16,514 nt of DNA, taken from positions 1 through 16,514 of the forward strand of contig JAGOIS010000015.1 in the NCBI GenBank assembly GCA_017995495.1. The letters are read 5' to 3'. Below the pieces are notes generated by a model. That model did no database searches, was not told the DNA's origin, and worked only from the letters and a program-made list of their open reading frames with translations. This document shows positions 1 through 8,377 of the stretch, piece by piece; the stretch's first letter is position 1, and each line of letters starts with the position of its first letter. The DNA comes from Candidatus Cloacimonadota bacterium. Its GTDB lineage: Bacteria; Cloacimonadota; Cloacimonadia; Cloacimonadales; Cloacimonadaceae. A program made the translations under genes and the position numbers.

Positions 1-1
1 C

Positions 2-454
2 ATCACCCCGATCCTGATCCCGGCCGCCAACACCAGCACCACCCACACCTACAGCATCACCGACGACAGCGTCGAGATCGGCGACACCTACTTCTACTGG
101 CTGGAAGCGGTGGATTACCAGAGCAGCAATTTCCACGGCCCCGTCAGCGTTACCGTCACCGGCAACGTGCCGCCCGTGCTGCCTGAGATCACTTCCCTGA
201 AGAGCGCCTATCCCAACCCGTTCAAGGCGAACACCACCATCGAAGTCAGCGTCAAAGCAGGCGAGAACGGCACCATGACCATCTACAACGTGGCTGGTAA
301 AGCCGTGCAGACCTACAATGTCACTGAAGGCACCCACAACCTCATCTGGAATGGCAAGGACAGCTCTGGCAATGCCTGCGGAAGCGGTATCTACTTCTAC
401 AAGCTTACCACTCCCTCCTTCAACCAGACCCGGAAAATGATCATTGTGAAATAA
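2..454 (+). CDS. C-terminal part of a secreted protein with sorting tail (5' end outside window)
   Basis: The reading frame is open from the left edge, so only the last 150 residues are present and the GTG at 110 is internal. The first 55 or so residues look like the end of a fibronectin type III-like domain (pattern GDTYFYWLEAVD...GPVSVTV). After a Pro-rich linker comes a C-terminal domain opening with AYPNPFKANTTIEV, with a middle block TIYNVAGK and closing with GSGIYFYKL and KMIIVK. This is the layout of type IX secretion type A sorting domains and FlgD-Ig-like tails in Bacteroidota and Cloacimonadota. The protein is therefore probably exported and surface-attached or released. Its catalytic or binding part lies outside the window, so no function can be given. 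An intrinsic terminator follows 22 bases after the stop. Confidence 0.85.
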   Translation: MTPILIPAANTSTTHTYSITDDSVEIGDTYFYWLEAVDYQSSNFHGPVSVTVTGNVPPVLPEITSLKSAYPNPFKANTTIEVSVKAGENGTMTIYNVAGKAVQTYNVTEGTHNLIWNGKDSSGNACGSGIYFYKLTTPSFNQTRKMIIVK

Positions 455-476
455 TCACAACCCACAACCCATATCG

Positions 477-508
477 CAGCCCCGGATCTTTTCCGGGGCT
501 GTTTTTTT
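477..508 (+). terminator. Intrinsic terminator after the first gene
   Basis: A perfect 10-bp GC-rich stem (CAGCCCCGGA paired with TCCGGGGCTG) with a 5-base loop is followed directly by seven T. It lies just after the stop codon at 454 and points the same way. The minus strand lacks a matching T tract, so it acts on plus-strand transcription. Confidence 0.93.
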
Positions 509-585
509 GGCTGTATTTCAAACGGCTCTCTTTCAAATTGGGTGGGTAATCATAACCGACAATGTGGCTGTGAACAGGCTTTGGG

Positions 586-666
586 CTGTCGACCTCCTGG
601 TCGACAGAGGCGGCGCAGCCGCCTGTTGCAGAGGTCTCCGACCTCTGTGGCGACGGGGACGTCCCC
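586..666. repeat. Four adjacent hairpins (dyad cluster) in a gene-free stretch
   Basis: Four perfect dyads sit almost end to end. The first, 586-607, has a 9-bp stem CTGTCGACC with loop TCCT. The second, 608-624, has a 7-bp stem AGGCGGC with loop GCA. The third, 629-647, has an 8-bp stem CAGAGGTC with loop TCC. The last, 655-666, is the loopless palindrome GGGGACGTCCCC. The surrounding gap 509-795 holds no convincing gene; open frames here are short and read through the hairpins. None of the hairpins is followed by a T tract, so they are not ordinary terminators. They look like a REP or palindromic intergenic element, but I cannot name the family. Confidence 0.75.
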
Positions 667-730
667 ACCCCAATTCTGCCGCGCTTCATAACACGACCCG
701 CCCGATATGAAAGGGAGCCGAAAATTCTGC

Positions 731-760
731 TTGACACAAAGCCGCTCCACCGGAGATTTT
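731..760 (+). promoter_or_regulatory. Possible promoter of the barrel-like protein gene
   Basis: A perfect -35 hexamer TTGACA (731-736) is followed after 18 bases by a poor -10 candidate, GATTTT (755-760, 3 of 6 consensus matches). It lies 35 bases upstream of the ATG at 796. The -35 is convincing but the -10 is weak, so this is only a candidate. Confidence 0.3.
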
Positions 761-795
761 GGCCTCAGCATCAAGCTACAACCAAGGAAATACTC

Positions 796-1341
796 ATGCC
801 CCGGAAAAAGTTTTGCCTGTTGATCCTGTTCACCCTGCTGGCCTGCCTTTGCGCCGCGCAGGAACAGGGGCTCGCCTTTCAGCCCGGTCGCCGGGGCACC
901 CTGGGTTTTGGCTATGGCATCCCTTATGGGGGCTATGGTTTCAGCGTGGACATGTATGTTTTTGACCAGCTTGCCCTCACGGTGGATGTGGGCACCTTCA
1001 TGTACGCCGCGGGCTACGAGTTGGGCATCAAATATCTGCGCGGCAACTCCGCCAGCCTCTGGCGTCCCCAGGCTGTCCTGCTCTACGGGGTGAACGGCAT
1101 CATCCCCTACACGAACGCGGACGTGACCCAAACCGAGGTTTTCAACGGGATCACGGCCGGCCTGGGCTCCCAGTTCATGTTCGGCCAAAAACGCAAACAC
1201 GGCCTGGACGTTGGCGCCACCTTCGTGGTGAGCTCCGGGCTGTTCAAGCGGCTGGAAGAGCTCTCAGGATATGAGTTCGACGTTTCCAGCCGCCTGGGAT
1301 TCTATCTGGGTTACCGCTACGCCTTCGAATTTCGCTATTGA
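796..1341 (+). CDS. Exported small beta-barrel-like outer-membrane protein
   Basis: This 181-residue protein starts with a basic n-region (MPRKK) and a hydrophobic core, with likely signal peptidase I cleavage near CAA|QE. The alternative LLAC (14-17) resembles a lipobox only weakly because of the Leu at -2. The mature part is rich in Gly and aromatic residues in alternating hydrophobic strands (FGYGIPYGGYGFSVDMYVF, LGFYLGYRYAFEFRY) and ends in Tyr. This is typical of small outer-membrane barrels whose last strand closes on an aromatic residue. The start is supported by AAGGA (784-788) seven bases upstream and by the signal peptide. It probably sits in the outer membrane; no substrate or partner can be assigned. 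Its stop converges on the next gene, 33 bases away, without a clear terminator between. Confidence 0.75.
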   Translation: MPRKKFCLLILFTLLACLCAAQEQGLAFQPGRRGTLGFGYGIPYGGYGFSVDMYVFDQLALTVDVGTFMYAAGYELGIKYLRGNSASLWRPQAVLLYGVNGIIPYTNADVTQTEVFNGITAGLGSQFMFGQKRKHGLDVGATFVVSSGLFKRLEELSGYEFDVSSRLGFYLGYRYAFEFRY

Positions 1342-1374
1342 GCCCCAGCCCGCCGCGGACCCGGTTTACTCCGC

Positions 1375-1824
1375 TCAGATCAGGTTGGTGAACCTCTCGT
1401 AGTCCTTCACTTCCGGCAGCAACCCCGCCTCGATCGCCTCTTTCACTGTGCGGCAGGGCAGGTTAGACTGCGTGATCTGCTCGCGGGTGATGTTCTTCAA
1501 CTGCACCTGCATCTTCTTTTGCATCGCGAACATCAGCTTGTTGTAGATGTTCGTCCAGGCTTGGGCGTTGTTGCCAGTGCTGCCGGAAAGCTTGTTGTAG
1601 AGGATCAGGTAATCCTTCAGGTTGCGCTGATACCCGGCTGAAGGCTTGAGCGCGTAGATCGCTTTCTGCGCGCTGGCAAAACCGGGCTGGCCGGGATGGT
1701 TCTCGAACTTGAACTGCTTGCGGACGTAGATCTTGCCGCCCGGTCTGCGGCGGTAGTAGATCAGATCATCCAGTTTCCCCGTGAACTCGCCCAGCAGATT
1801 TGCTCTGGTTGCTTTCATAAGCAT
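1375..1824 (-). CDS. Orphan 149-residue basic protein behind a strong promoter
   Basis: I do not recognise a characterised family. The product is soluble, basic and has no signal peptide or membrane segment. The N-terminal third carries a striking pattern, GEFTGKLDDLIYYRRRPGG then KIYVRKQF and NHPGQPGFASAQKAIYAL. The C-terminal two thirds look helical. The N-terminal pattern (a G-x-GK-x-D start, a YxR strand pair, then an Asn/Pro-rich turn before an alpha helix) weakly recalls DUF6266-type proteins of Bacteroidota; this is inference only. Two start codons are possible, ATG at 1824 and ATG at 1818. The Shine-Dalgarno AAAGGAG (1829-1835) is 4 or 10 bases away respectively, so the choice is open. 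A near-consensus promoter and a long palindrome lie upstream, suggesting the gene is well expressed. Confidence 0.8.
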   Translation of the reverse strand: MLMKATRANLLGEFTGKLDDLIYYRRRPGGKIYVRKQFKFENHPGQPGFASAQKAIYALKPSAGYQRNLKDYLILYNKLSGSTGNNAQAWTNIYNKLMFAMQKKMQVQLKNITREQITQSNLPCRTVKEAIEAGLLPEVKDYERFTNLI

Positions 1825-1893
1825 TTGTCTCCTTTGATGTTAATTCCGTTAAACGCCCTGCGGCATTCCCCGGTCTGTCAGCTATTGACAAAG

Positions 1894-1923
1894 ATAATAT
1901 AAGCGGCCTGTTCCCAATGTCAA
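1894..1923 (-). promoter_or_regulatory. Sigma-70-type promoter of the 149-residue protein
   Basis: Read on the minus strand, a perfect -35 TTGACA (1918-1923) is separated by 18 bases from -10 TATTAT (1894-1899, 5 of 6 consensus matches). It lies about 70 bases upstream of the start codon. It is the best promoter seen in the window. The palindrome at 1930-2000 ends six bases upstream of the -35, so a protein bound there could touch RNA polymerase. Confidence 0.75.
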
Positions 1924-1929
1924 CACAGT

Positions 1930-2000
1930 ATCAATACGGAATAAATACGGAATCAATACGGATGAAATCCGTATTGATTCCGTATTTATTCCGTATTGAT
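1930..2000. repeat. Perfect 34-bp inverted repeat built of 11-bp units (copy 1)
   Basis: Two 34-base arms pair perfectly around a 3-base loop GAA (1964-1966). Without its first A, each arm is three 11-base units: TCAATACGGAA, TAAATACGGAA and TCAATACGGAT. The other arm holds the same three in reverse. The whole 71 bases recur identically, in the same orientation, at 10851-10921. No T tract follows on either side, so it is not a standard intrinsic terminator, and no target duplication is visible. It could be a multi-site operator, a cruciform-forming element or a mobile palindromic repeat. Confidence 0.95.
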
Positions 2001-2034
2001 CGCGGGAGGGAAGGGGTGGAAAGGGGATGAAAAT

Positions 2035-2060
2035 ATGGCTCAAGTTCATGGCTCAAGTTC
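2035..2060 (+). repeat. Exact 13-bp tandem duplication
   Basis: The 13-mer ATGGCTCAAGTTC occurs twice head to tail. It lies between the palindrome and the REP-like cluster in the gap downstream of dprA and looks like a simple slippage duplication. Confidence 0.85.
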
Positions 2061-2130
2061 ATTTATGGTGGGCTTCCAGCCGTCATGCCAGCGCAGGCTG
2101 GCCTCCAGTTCTTGAGCGTGTTACGCCAGT

Positions 2131-2155
2131 CGTAGCGCAGCATTCCAATGCTGCG
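2131..2155 (+). repeat. Hairpin repeat, family CGTAGCGCA...TGCG, copy 1
   Basis: After the leader CGTAG, a 9-bp stem CGCAGCATT pairs with AATGCTGCG around CC (2136-2155). The same 25-base frame occurs on the opposite strand at 2167-2191 and 2199-2223, with a different inner stem. Confidence 0.8.
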
Positions 2156-2163
2156 TCCTGGCC

Positions 2164-2227
2164 CCCCGCATGATTGGCATCATGCGCTACGTGGTCCCCG
2201 CAGGATTGGCATCATGCGCTACGTGGT
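2164..2227 (-). repeat. Two tandem 32-bp units carrying the same hairpin family on the other strand
   Basis: Units 2164-2195 and 2196-2227 differ at one base. The first folds perfectly (CGCATGAT and ATCATGCG around TGGC, 2167-2186). The second has one T to G change that breaks one pair. Read in reverse complement, both begin CGTAGCGCATGATGCCAAT, matching copy 1 at the leader, outer stem and CCAAT but not at the inner stem. Confidence 0.85.
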
Positions 2228-2388
2228 CCGAACATACCGGGATAACGAAGATCTGCATCCCAACCTTCGCTGGGATGACGGAACTCCAACCCAATCTGAA
2301 CATGAGCCGAAAATATTCGCGAAAGCTTTGCCCAGGGGGTGAAAAATTCGGCAGCAGCAGTTGATGAAGGAGTTTCGGCCAGTAGAGG

Positions 2389-4505
<2,117 letters not shown>

Positions 4506-5996
4506 TTATTTGGTGATCACGAAACGGTGGCTGAAAGTCCTGCCACCCTGCGCCAGGCGCAATATATACATGCCGCTGCCCAGCGCTTTCCCGTTCATTG
4601 CCGCGTTCCAGGTGATATCCAGAACACCGAAAGCGGGGCAGCCTGAGAACAGCGTGCCGAGGTTTTGGCCGCGCAGATTGAAGACACTGATCTCCAGCGG
4701 CTCTTTGGTGAGTCCTGAAAGGTCGATCCGGACGGGACCGGCTCCGCTGCGCAGGGGATTTGGGAGGCGGCAATTGAAGGCGGCTGGCGGCAGAGCTTCA
4801 TCCTGGACGCCCACGAACCAATGCACCTGCTCAACTGGATCGCCGGCGTTGTCGCTGAAGCGCAGGATCACGAAATCCGGCGTTTGGTCAAGCTGCACAG
4901 TGTAGGACACGCTCTGGCCGTAATCCAGGCTGAGCGGCAGGGGTTCAAGTATTTGTCCCTCAGGCAGTTCCAGTTCCATCAGGAGGGGAAAATCCGCCTC
5001 GGCGTCCCAGTAGTCAAAGCTGAGCACCTGGCTGATCTCATCCAGGGTGATGTTATCACATTGTGGAAGTGTGTTTTCGCTCACCTCATAGCGGTGGTCC
5101 GCAAAGAAGAGAAATCCGGGAGTGCTGTAATCCCCAATGCCGAAACTGGTTTGCAGGCTATCCGGGTCCAGGCTGAGGTTCATGGTCAGGCTGGTAACGC
5201 CGAGGACGTTTTGGGCGTTTGGCCAGGCGCCAAAATCCGGATCTCCGGTCAAATCGTCCAGATCGCAGGCCATAAACAGCTTTCCACCCATCACCATGCT
5301 TTGAATGTTGCCGATGTGGGTTAACGACGGAATTCCTGAAGTGCCGGCCTTGAGTTTGTAAAGCCCGGGCTGGACCACACCCTCAATGTAGAAGGACCAG
5401 ACCATCGCGTAGGAGATCGAATCGGCCAGAGCATCCGGGCTGGTGAGGGTGGTGAGGTAAACATTGTATGAATAGACGTTGTTGATGGTGGGGAAGCTGC
5501 CGGAAACGTTGGCCAAAGCGGATATGAGCTGGGTCTGGGTGGCGCCGAACAGACTTTGGGTGAGATCCAGGTTGGGTGAATAGACCGTTACGGAATCGCC
5601 GGTGGCGTCAGTGCCGATCTGTCCCAACCTGCCTTCCTGGGGAGGAAAGAGGTTTGCATCGAGGAAGGGGGTGTGCATGTAGACAATCGATCCTTCCCCC
5701 AGGTCCAGTTCCGTGCGCAGCCGGTAACGCAGGTTCTGGCCAAATTCGTAAGGCAGCAGGGCCTGCATCTGCTGTTCCGCGAAAACCCCGCTGGGAGCCT
5801 GTTGCCAGGACGCGCCGTCCGCGCTGTACCAGCACTGGGTGTCCGTGCCCAAGCCAAGCGGGTCCTGCCAGCGCAGGCGCAGATAACCATCCTCGCAGCG
5901 CGAGCTGTGGCGCAGGGCCTGGAAGGGATCGAACAGCTGGGCGCATAACAGTGACGCTGTGAGCAGCAGCGCGGCCGTTATGATCTTTGCCTTCAT
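4506..5996 (-). CDS. Secreted protein of unknown function with C-terminal sorting tail
   Basis: The 496-residue product begins with a clear signal peptide (MKAKIITAALLLTASLLCAQ). It has no recognised catalytic domain. Residues 30-110 look like a small beta domain (LRLRWQDP, WYSADGASW, LRYRLRTEL). Residues 135-330 form a long beta-rich middle, and 330-400 another sandwich-like stretch. From about 408 the sorting tail begins (CRLPNPLRSG), with ISVFNLRGQNLG, GSGMYILRL and the final RFVITK. The N of the usual NPF is kept but F is replaced by L. The start is supported by GAGGAG six bases upstream. Only 18 bases separate it from obg and 34 from the gene before it, an odd place for a surface protein, so it may simply share their transcript. 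Confidence 0.8.
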   Translation of the reverse strand: MKAKIITAALLLTASLLCAQLFDPFQALRHSSRCEDGYLRLRWQDPLGLGTDTQCWYSADGASWQQAPSGVFAEQQMQALLPYEFGQNLRYRLRTELDLGEGSIVYMHTPFLDANLFPPQEGRLGQIGTDATGDSVTVYSPNLDLTQSLFGATQTQLISALANVSGSFPTINNVYSYNVYLTTLTSPDALADSISYAMVWSFYIEGVVQPGLYKLKAGTSGIPSLTHIGNIQSMVMGGKLFMACDLDDLTGDPDFGAWPNAQNVLGVTSLTMNLSLDPDSLQTSFGIGDYSTPGFLFFADHRYEVSENTLPQCDNITLDEISQVLSFDYWDAEADFPLLMELELPEGQILEPLPLSLDYGQSVSYTVQLDQTPDFVILRFSDNAGDPVEQVHWFVGVQDEALPPAAFNCRLPNPLRSGAGPVRIDLSGLTKEPLEISVFNLRGQNLGTLFSGCPAFGVLDITWNAAMNGKALGSGMYILRLAQGGRTFSHRFVITK

Positions 5997-6030
5997 ATCT
6001 CACTCCTCGCAAGGGACTTGTTTTTAGCCA

Positions 6031-7410
6031 TCATTCAGGGTTGAGGTTTTCCAGCAGGCCCGATTCGGCGAGTTTTTTGAAGCCAGTCCAGATCGTTTCA
6101 TTGGGTTGGCTGTAGGCCCGGGGGGCATCCGCGAAATCCGGATCCCAGGCCGTCACATAGTCTTGCAGATATTGGGGCAACTCGGTGAAACCGCCTTCCA
6201 GCTTGATCCCGCGACAGACCAAGATCAGGTTTCCCGGCCTTTCGCCCATCCGCATGAAAGGCAGCCATGGGTAGACGCGGGTGAAGGAATATTGCGCCGG
6301 AACGCCCTTCTGAAGAGGATCGTCCAGGTCTTTCAGATCGGCCAGATACTGGGATATATCCGCCGCCTGATAGATGTCGCTCTGGGAAAACAGCGGATAT
6401 TCCCGGCGGGGGAGCGCGCTGGGATAAAAGGGAAAGAGGTCGTTGTGCCAGGCTATTTGGCCATCCAACCGGGTGGAAGGAAGGATCAGACGCAGCATCT
6501 GATATTGCTCGTCGCTGAAGCGGAGGTCCATGTTGGCCGGGTCGTTAAACACATGAATTACAGGCACATCCTTACCCGAAATGGGATTGAACCAAGTGGA
6601 CAGGATCTCGCCGCTCTGGCTATCCAGAAACAGCATCACCTCTTTTCCCAGGAGCAGGTAGCCCTTTTCATCCGGGATCGCACGGACGATGTTGTAGCCT
6701 TCCACGCCAAAGAGCTCTTTGCGCCGCTCTCCCGGGATGAAGCTATAAGCCTTGCCCTTCCAGTGATATACGCAGGCTGCGCCGGAAAGGTCGGCCCGCA
6801 CGCGGATGTAGTTGTCCAGATACTCCTGATTGGGCCGGTGCAAACTGAAGGAGGCGAGGATGCTCTCAAAATCCGGGGTTGACTGATCGAAATACCAGCC
6901 ATCCTCGCCGCTGCAGGTGAGGATGTATTGCCATTGCTGATGCGGCATGCGGACCGAGATCTCCCTCATCCGCAGGCTGCCGTATTGCGCGTAGCTGTAA
7001 TCAAAGCGCAGGGCGGGATTCTGGCCGAGGCTGATTTCCCGCGCGGAAATCATCTGTATGTCTTTGGCATTGCGGCCTTGAAGCTCCTGGAGCAGTGCCA
7101 TTTCGCAGTTGATCTGATAGGGGGCAAGATCTCCCTCGTATCCTTCCAAAGGCAGAATATGCACGCCAAAAACGCTGGGCAGGGAGGCCTTGTCCGAGAG
7201 CGCACTGGCTTCAAACCAGCCGCTGTCCGGTTGTTCCCGCACTTGCCAGTCAGCCGGATATTGCAGCCTGTAGCCGTATTTGGAGTTTGTATGCGTGGCC
7301 AGGCCGGCGGTTCCCAACCCCAGGATCAGGGCTGGAACCAGCAACAGCAGGCAGATGATGGCAAGATATCGCGTTTTTCCTCCCGTGGGCGCAAGTTGTT
7401 TGGTATGCAT
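6031..7410 (-). CDS. Membrane-anchored protein with DUF1838-like domain
   Basis: This 459-residue protein has one N-terminal hydrophobic segment (about 14-36), either a signal anchor or an uncleaved signal. Residues 42-190 resemble the PsbP/DUF1795 fold (YGYRLQYPADWQVRE near the start, FESILASFSL at the end), a lipid- or metal-site-like beta sandwich. Residues about 195-445 resemble DUF1838: YHWKGKAYSFIPGERRKELF, LFLDSQSGEILSTWFNPISG and VIHVFNDPANMDL match the family's 'D-x-x-TGE-x-x-x-x-W-x-NP-x-TG' and 'VxHVxNDP' blocks as I remember them. The family has no known function. The ATG has no Shine-Dalgarno, and a -35-like TTGACA lies too near the start to serve it sensibly. The assignment comes from memory of motifs and should be checked. 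Confidence 0.7.
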   Translation of the reverse strand: MHTKQLAPTGGKTRYLAIICLLLLVPALILGLGTAGLATHTNSKYGYRLQYPADWQVREQPDSGWFEASALSDKASLPSVFGVHILPLEGYEGDLAPYQINCEMALLQELQGRNAKDIQMISAREISLGQNPALRFDYSYAQYGSLRMREISVRMPHQQWQYILTCSGEDGWYFDQSTPDFESILASFSLHRPNQEYLDNYIRVRADLSGAACVYHWKGKAYSFIPGERRKELFGVEGYNIVRAIPDEKGYLLLGKEVMLFLDSQSGEILSTWFNPISGKDVPVIHVFNDPANMDLRFSDEQYQMLRLILPSTRLDGQIAWHNDLFPFYPSALPRREYPLFSQSDIYQAADISQYLADLKDLDDPLQKGVPAQYSFTRVYPWLPFMRMGERPGNLILVCRGIKLEGGFTELPQYLQDYVTAWDPDFADAPRAYSQPNETIWTGFKKLAESGLLENLNPE

Positions 7411-7487
7411 AAAATATCAGTGTCCAAAAGTGTCAAGCGGGAATCTTGCCGCTTATTTCCAGTAACATTACTTGGAGTTACCACAGG

Positions 7488-8306
7488 TCATCGCAGATTG
7501 AGTAACACCAAACTCAGCAGCAGCAAAACCCAGAGGATGGCGTCCCGCTGGGTGGCGCGTTTTTTCCAGATCGCCAGATCGCTGACAATGCTTAAAAGCA
7601 CTATCGAAACTGCCACCAAGGGATAGGCGATGGAGGCCGGAACGCTGTCCAAACTTTTGAGGAAAAAGACGGTGGAATAGCGGTTGGGGATGCCCAAAAC
7701 GCAACCCAGAAGTATGCTTTGGAGCGAGATGGGGATCCTGCGGGCCAGGATGGTGGCCAGGGTGAAGAAGAAAGCGCTGGCAAAGATCACCAAAACAAAG
7801 GCGGATTCCGCCCCGCTGCCCAGTTCCTTGAAAACCTTCAGGCTGGCGTCTGTTAGCCCGGAGATCACAAACAGGGCCAGGATCCAAAGGAAATTCCGCA
7901 ACTGCCGCGGGTCGGCGCGGAGGCTGAAAGCGGCCAGTCCGGCGAGGATGCCCAGGCCGTTCCAGAGGGACAATTTTTCCCGGAACACCAACACCGCCAG
8001 CAGGATGGGAATGATCATGGCGATGCGCATCACACCCACCGAGAGGGACAGGCCGTTGATCACGATCGAGCGCTGATAGACCCAGAAATTGGCCAGAAAC
8101 AAGCCTCCGGCCGCCACCCCGAGCAGAACATCGAAGACTGGCAGCACGGGCAGGTTAAATTTCAGGCTGAACAAGCCAAAGATAGACGCCATCAGGTAAT
8201 TGCCCAGAAAGACCGGCATGATGTGCAAATCGCCGCGACGGTTGAACACCATCAGCAGATTGGCGATCAGGACGGAGCAGAGGACGCTGAGGAGCAGGTT
8301 GAACAT
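7488..8306 (-). CDS. EamA/DMT-family transporter
   Basis: A 272-residue inner-membrane protein with about ten hydrophobic segments in two similar halves (roughly 1-130 and 138-272), as in the drug/metabolite transporter superfamily. The first half has the family-typical block RIAMIIPILLAVLVFREKLS (94-113) followed by a glycine-containing helix. These proteins export or exchange small metabolites; the substrate cannot be told from sequence. The length is slightly short but normal. The start ATG has only a weak upstream GGA. It lies 71 bases after the methyltransferase gene and probably shares its transcript. Downstream, a modest hairpin at 7435-7454 (AAGCGG/CCGCTT) without a good T tract may end transcription. 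Confidence 0.85.
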   Translation of the reverse strand: MFNLLLSVLCSVLIANLLMVFNRRGDLHIMPVFLGNYLMASIFGLFSLKFNLPVLPVFDVLLGVAAGGLFLANFWVYQRSIVINGLSLSVGVMRIAMIIPILLAVLVFREKLSLWNGLGILAGLAAFSLRADPRQLRNFLWILALFVISGLTDASLKVFKELGSGAESAFVLVIFASAFFFTLATILARRIPISLQSILLGCVLGIPNRYSTVFFLKSLDSVPASIAYPLVAVSIVLLSIVSDLAIWKKRATQRDAILWVLLLLSLVLLNLR

Positions 8307-8377
8307 TTATCGACAGGTCCGGCGGAAGGTTAATTCACTGCCGGGATCCAGCGCGGGCAGATTTATCTTTAGGCTGG

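Larger units (their letters stand above)
2080..2281. repeat. REP-like hairpin cluster with inverted outer repeats
   Basis: The outer ends are two inverted copies of a 27-base element, 2080-2106 and the reverse complement of 2255-2281. They agree at 21 of 27 positions, sharing CCGTCAT, CCAGCG, AGG and TGG. Each folds into a hairpin (GCCAGC/GCTGGC in the left copy, ATCCCA/TGGGAT in the right). Where they differ, one stem pair is swapped G-C to C-G. Inside lie three copies of a second hairpin family (next two entries). The whole gap 1825-2388 holds no convincing gene; the two short open frames at 2148-2364 read through the repeats. The stretch 2282-2388, right after dprA, shows nothing I can name. 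Confidence 0.75.

Noticed and set aside
550..1200. Long minus-strand open frame (216 residues) opposite the barrel-like protein gene
   Set aside because: It overlaps a gene with a signal peptide and good Shine-Dalgarno, runs through the hairpin cluster, and its composition is that of an antisense frame of GC-rich DNA.
1930..2000. CRISPR-like array because of repeated 11-mers
   Set aside because: Units are contiguous without spacers, form a single palindrome, and no cas genes are present.
1930..2000. Insertion sequence or MITE with target duplication
   Set aside because: No transposase in the window and no direct repeats flank either copy; a mobile origin remains possible but is not shown.
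2148..2364. Two overlapping 64-residue plus-strand open frames
   Set aside because: They read straight through the tandem 32-bp repeat and hairpins, lack Shine-Dalgarno sites and resemble no protein.
7409..7436. TTGACA (minus strand) with TTTTAT 16 bases away as promoter of the DUF1838-like gene
   Set aside because: The -10 would overlap the start codon, so the transcript would begin inside the gene, and no in-frame start lies downstream before the membrane segment.
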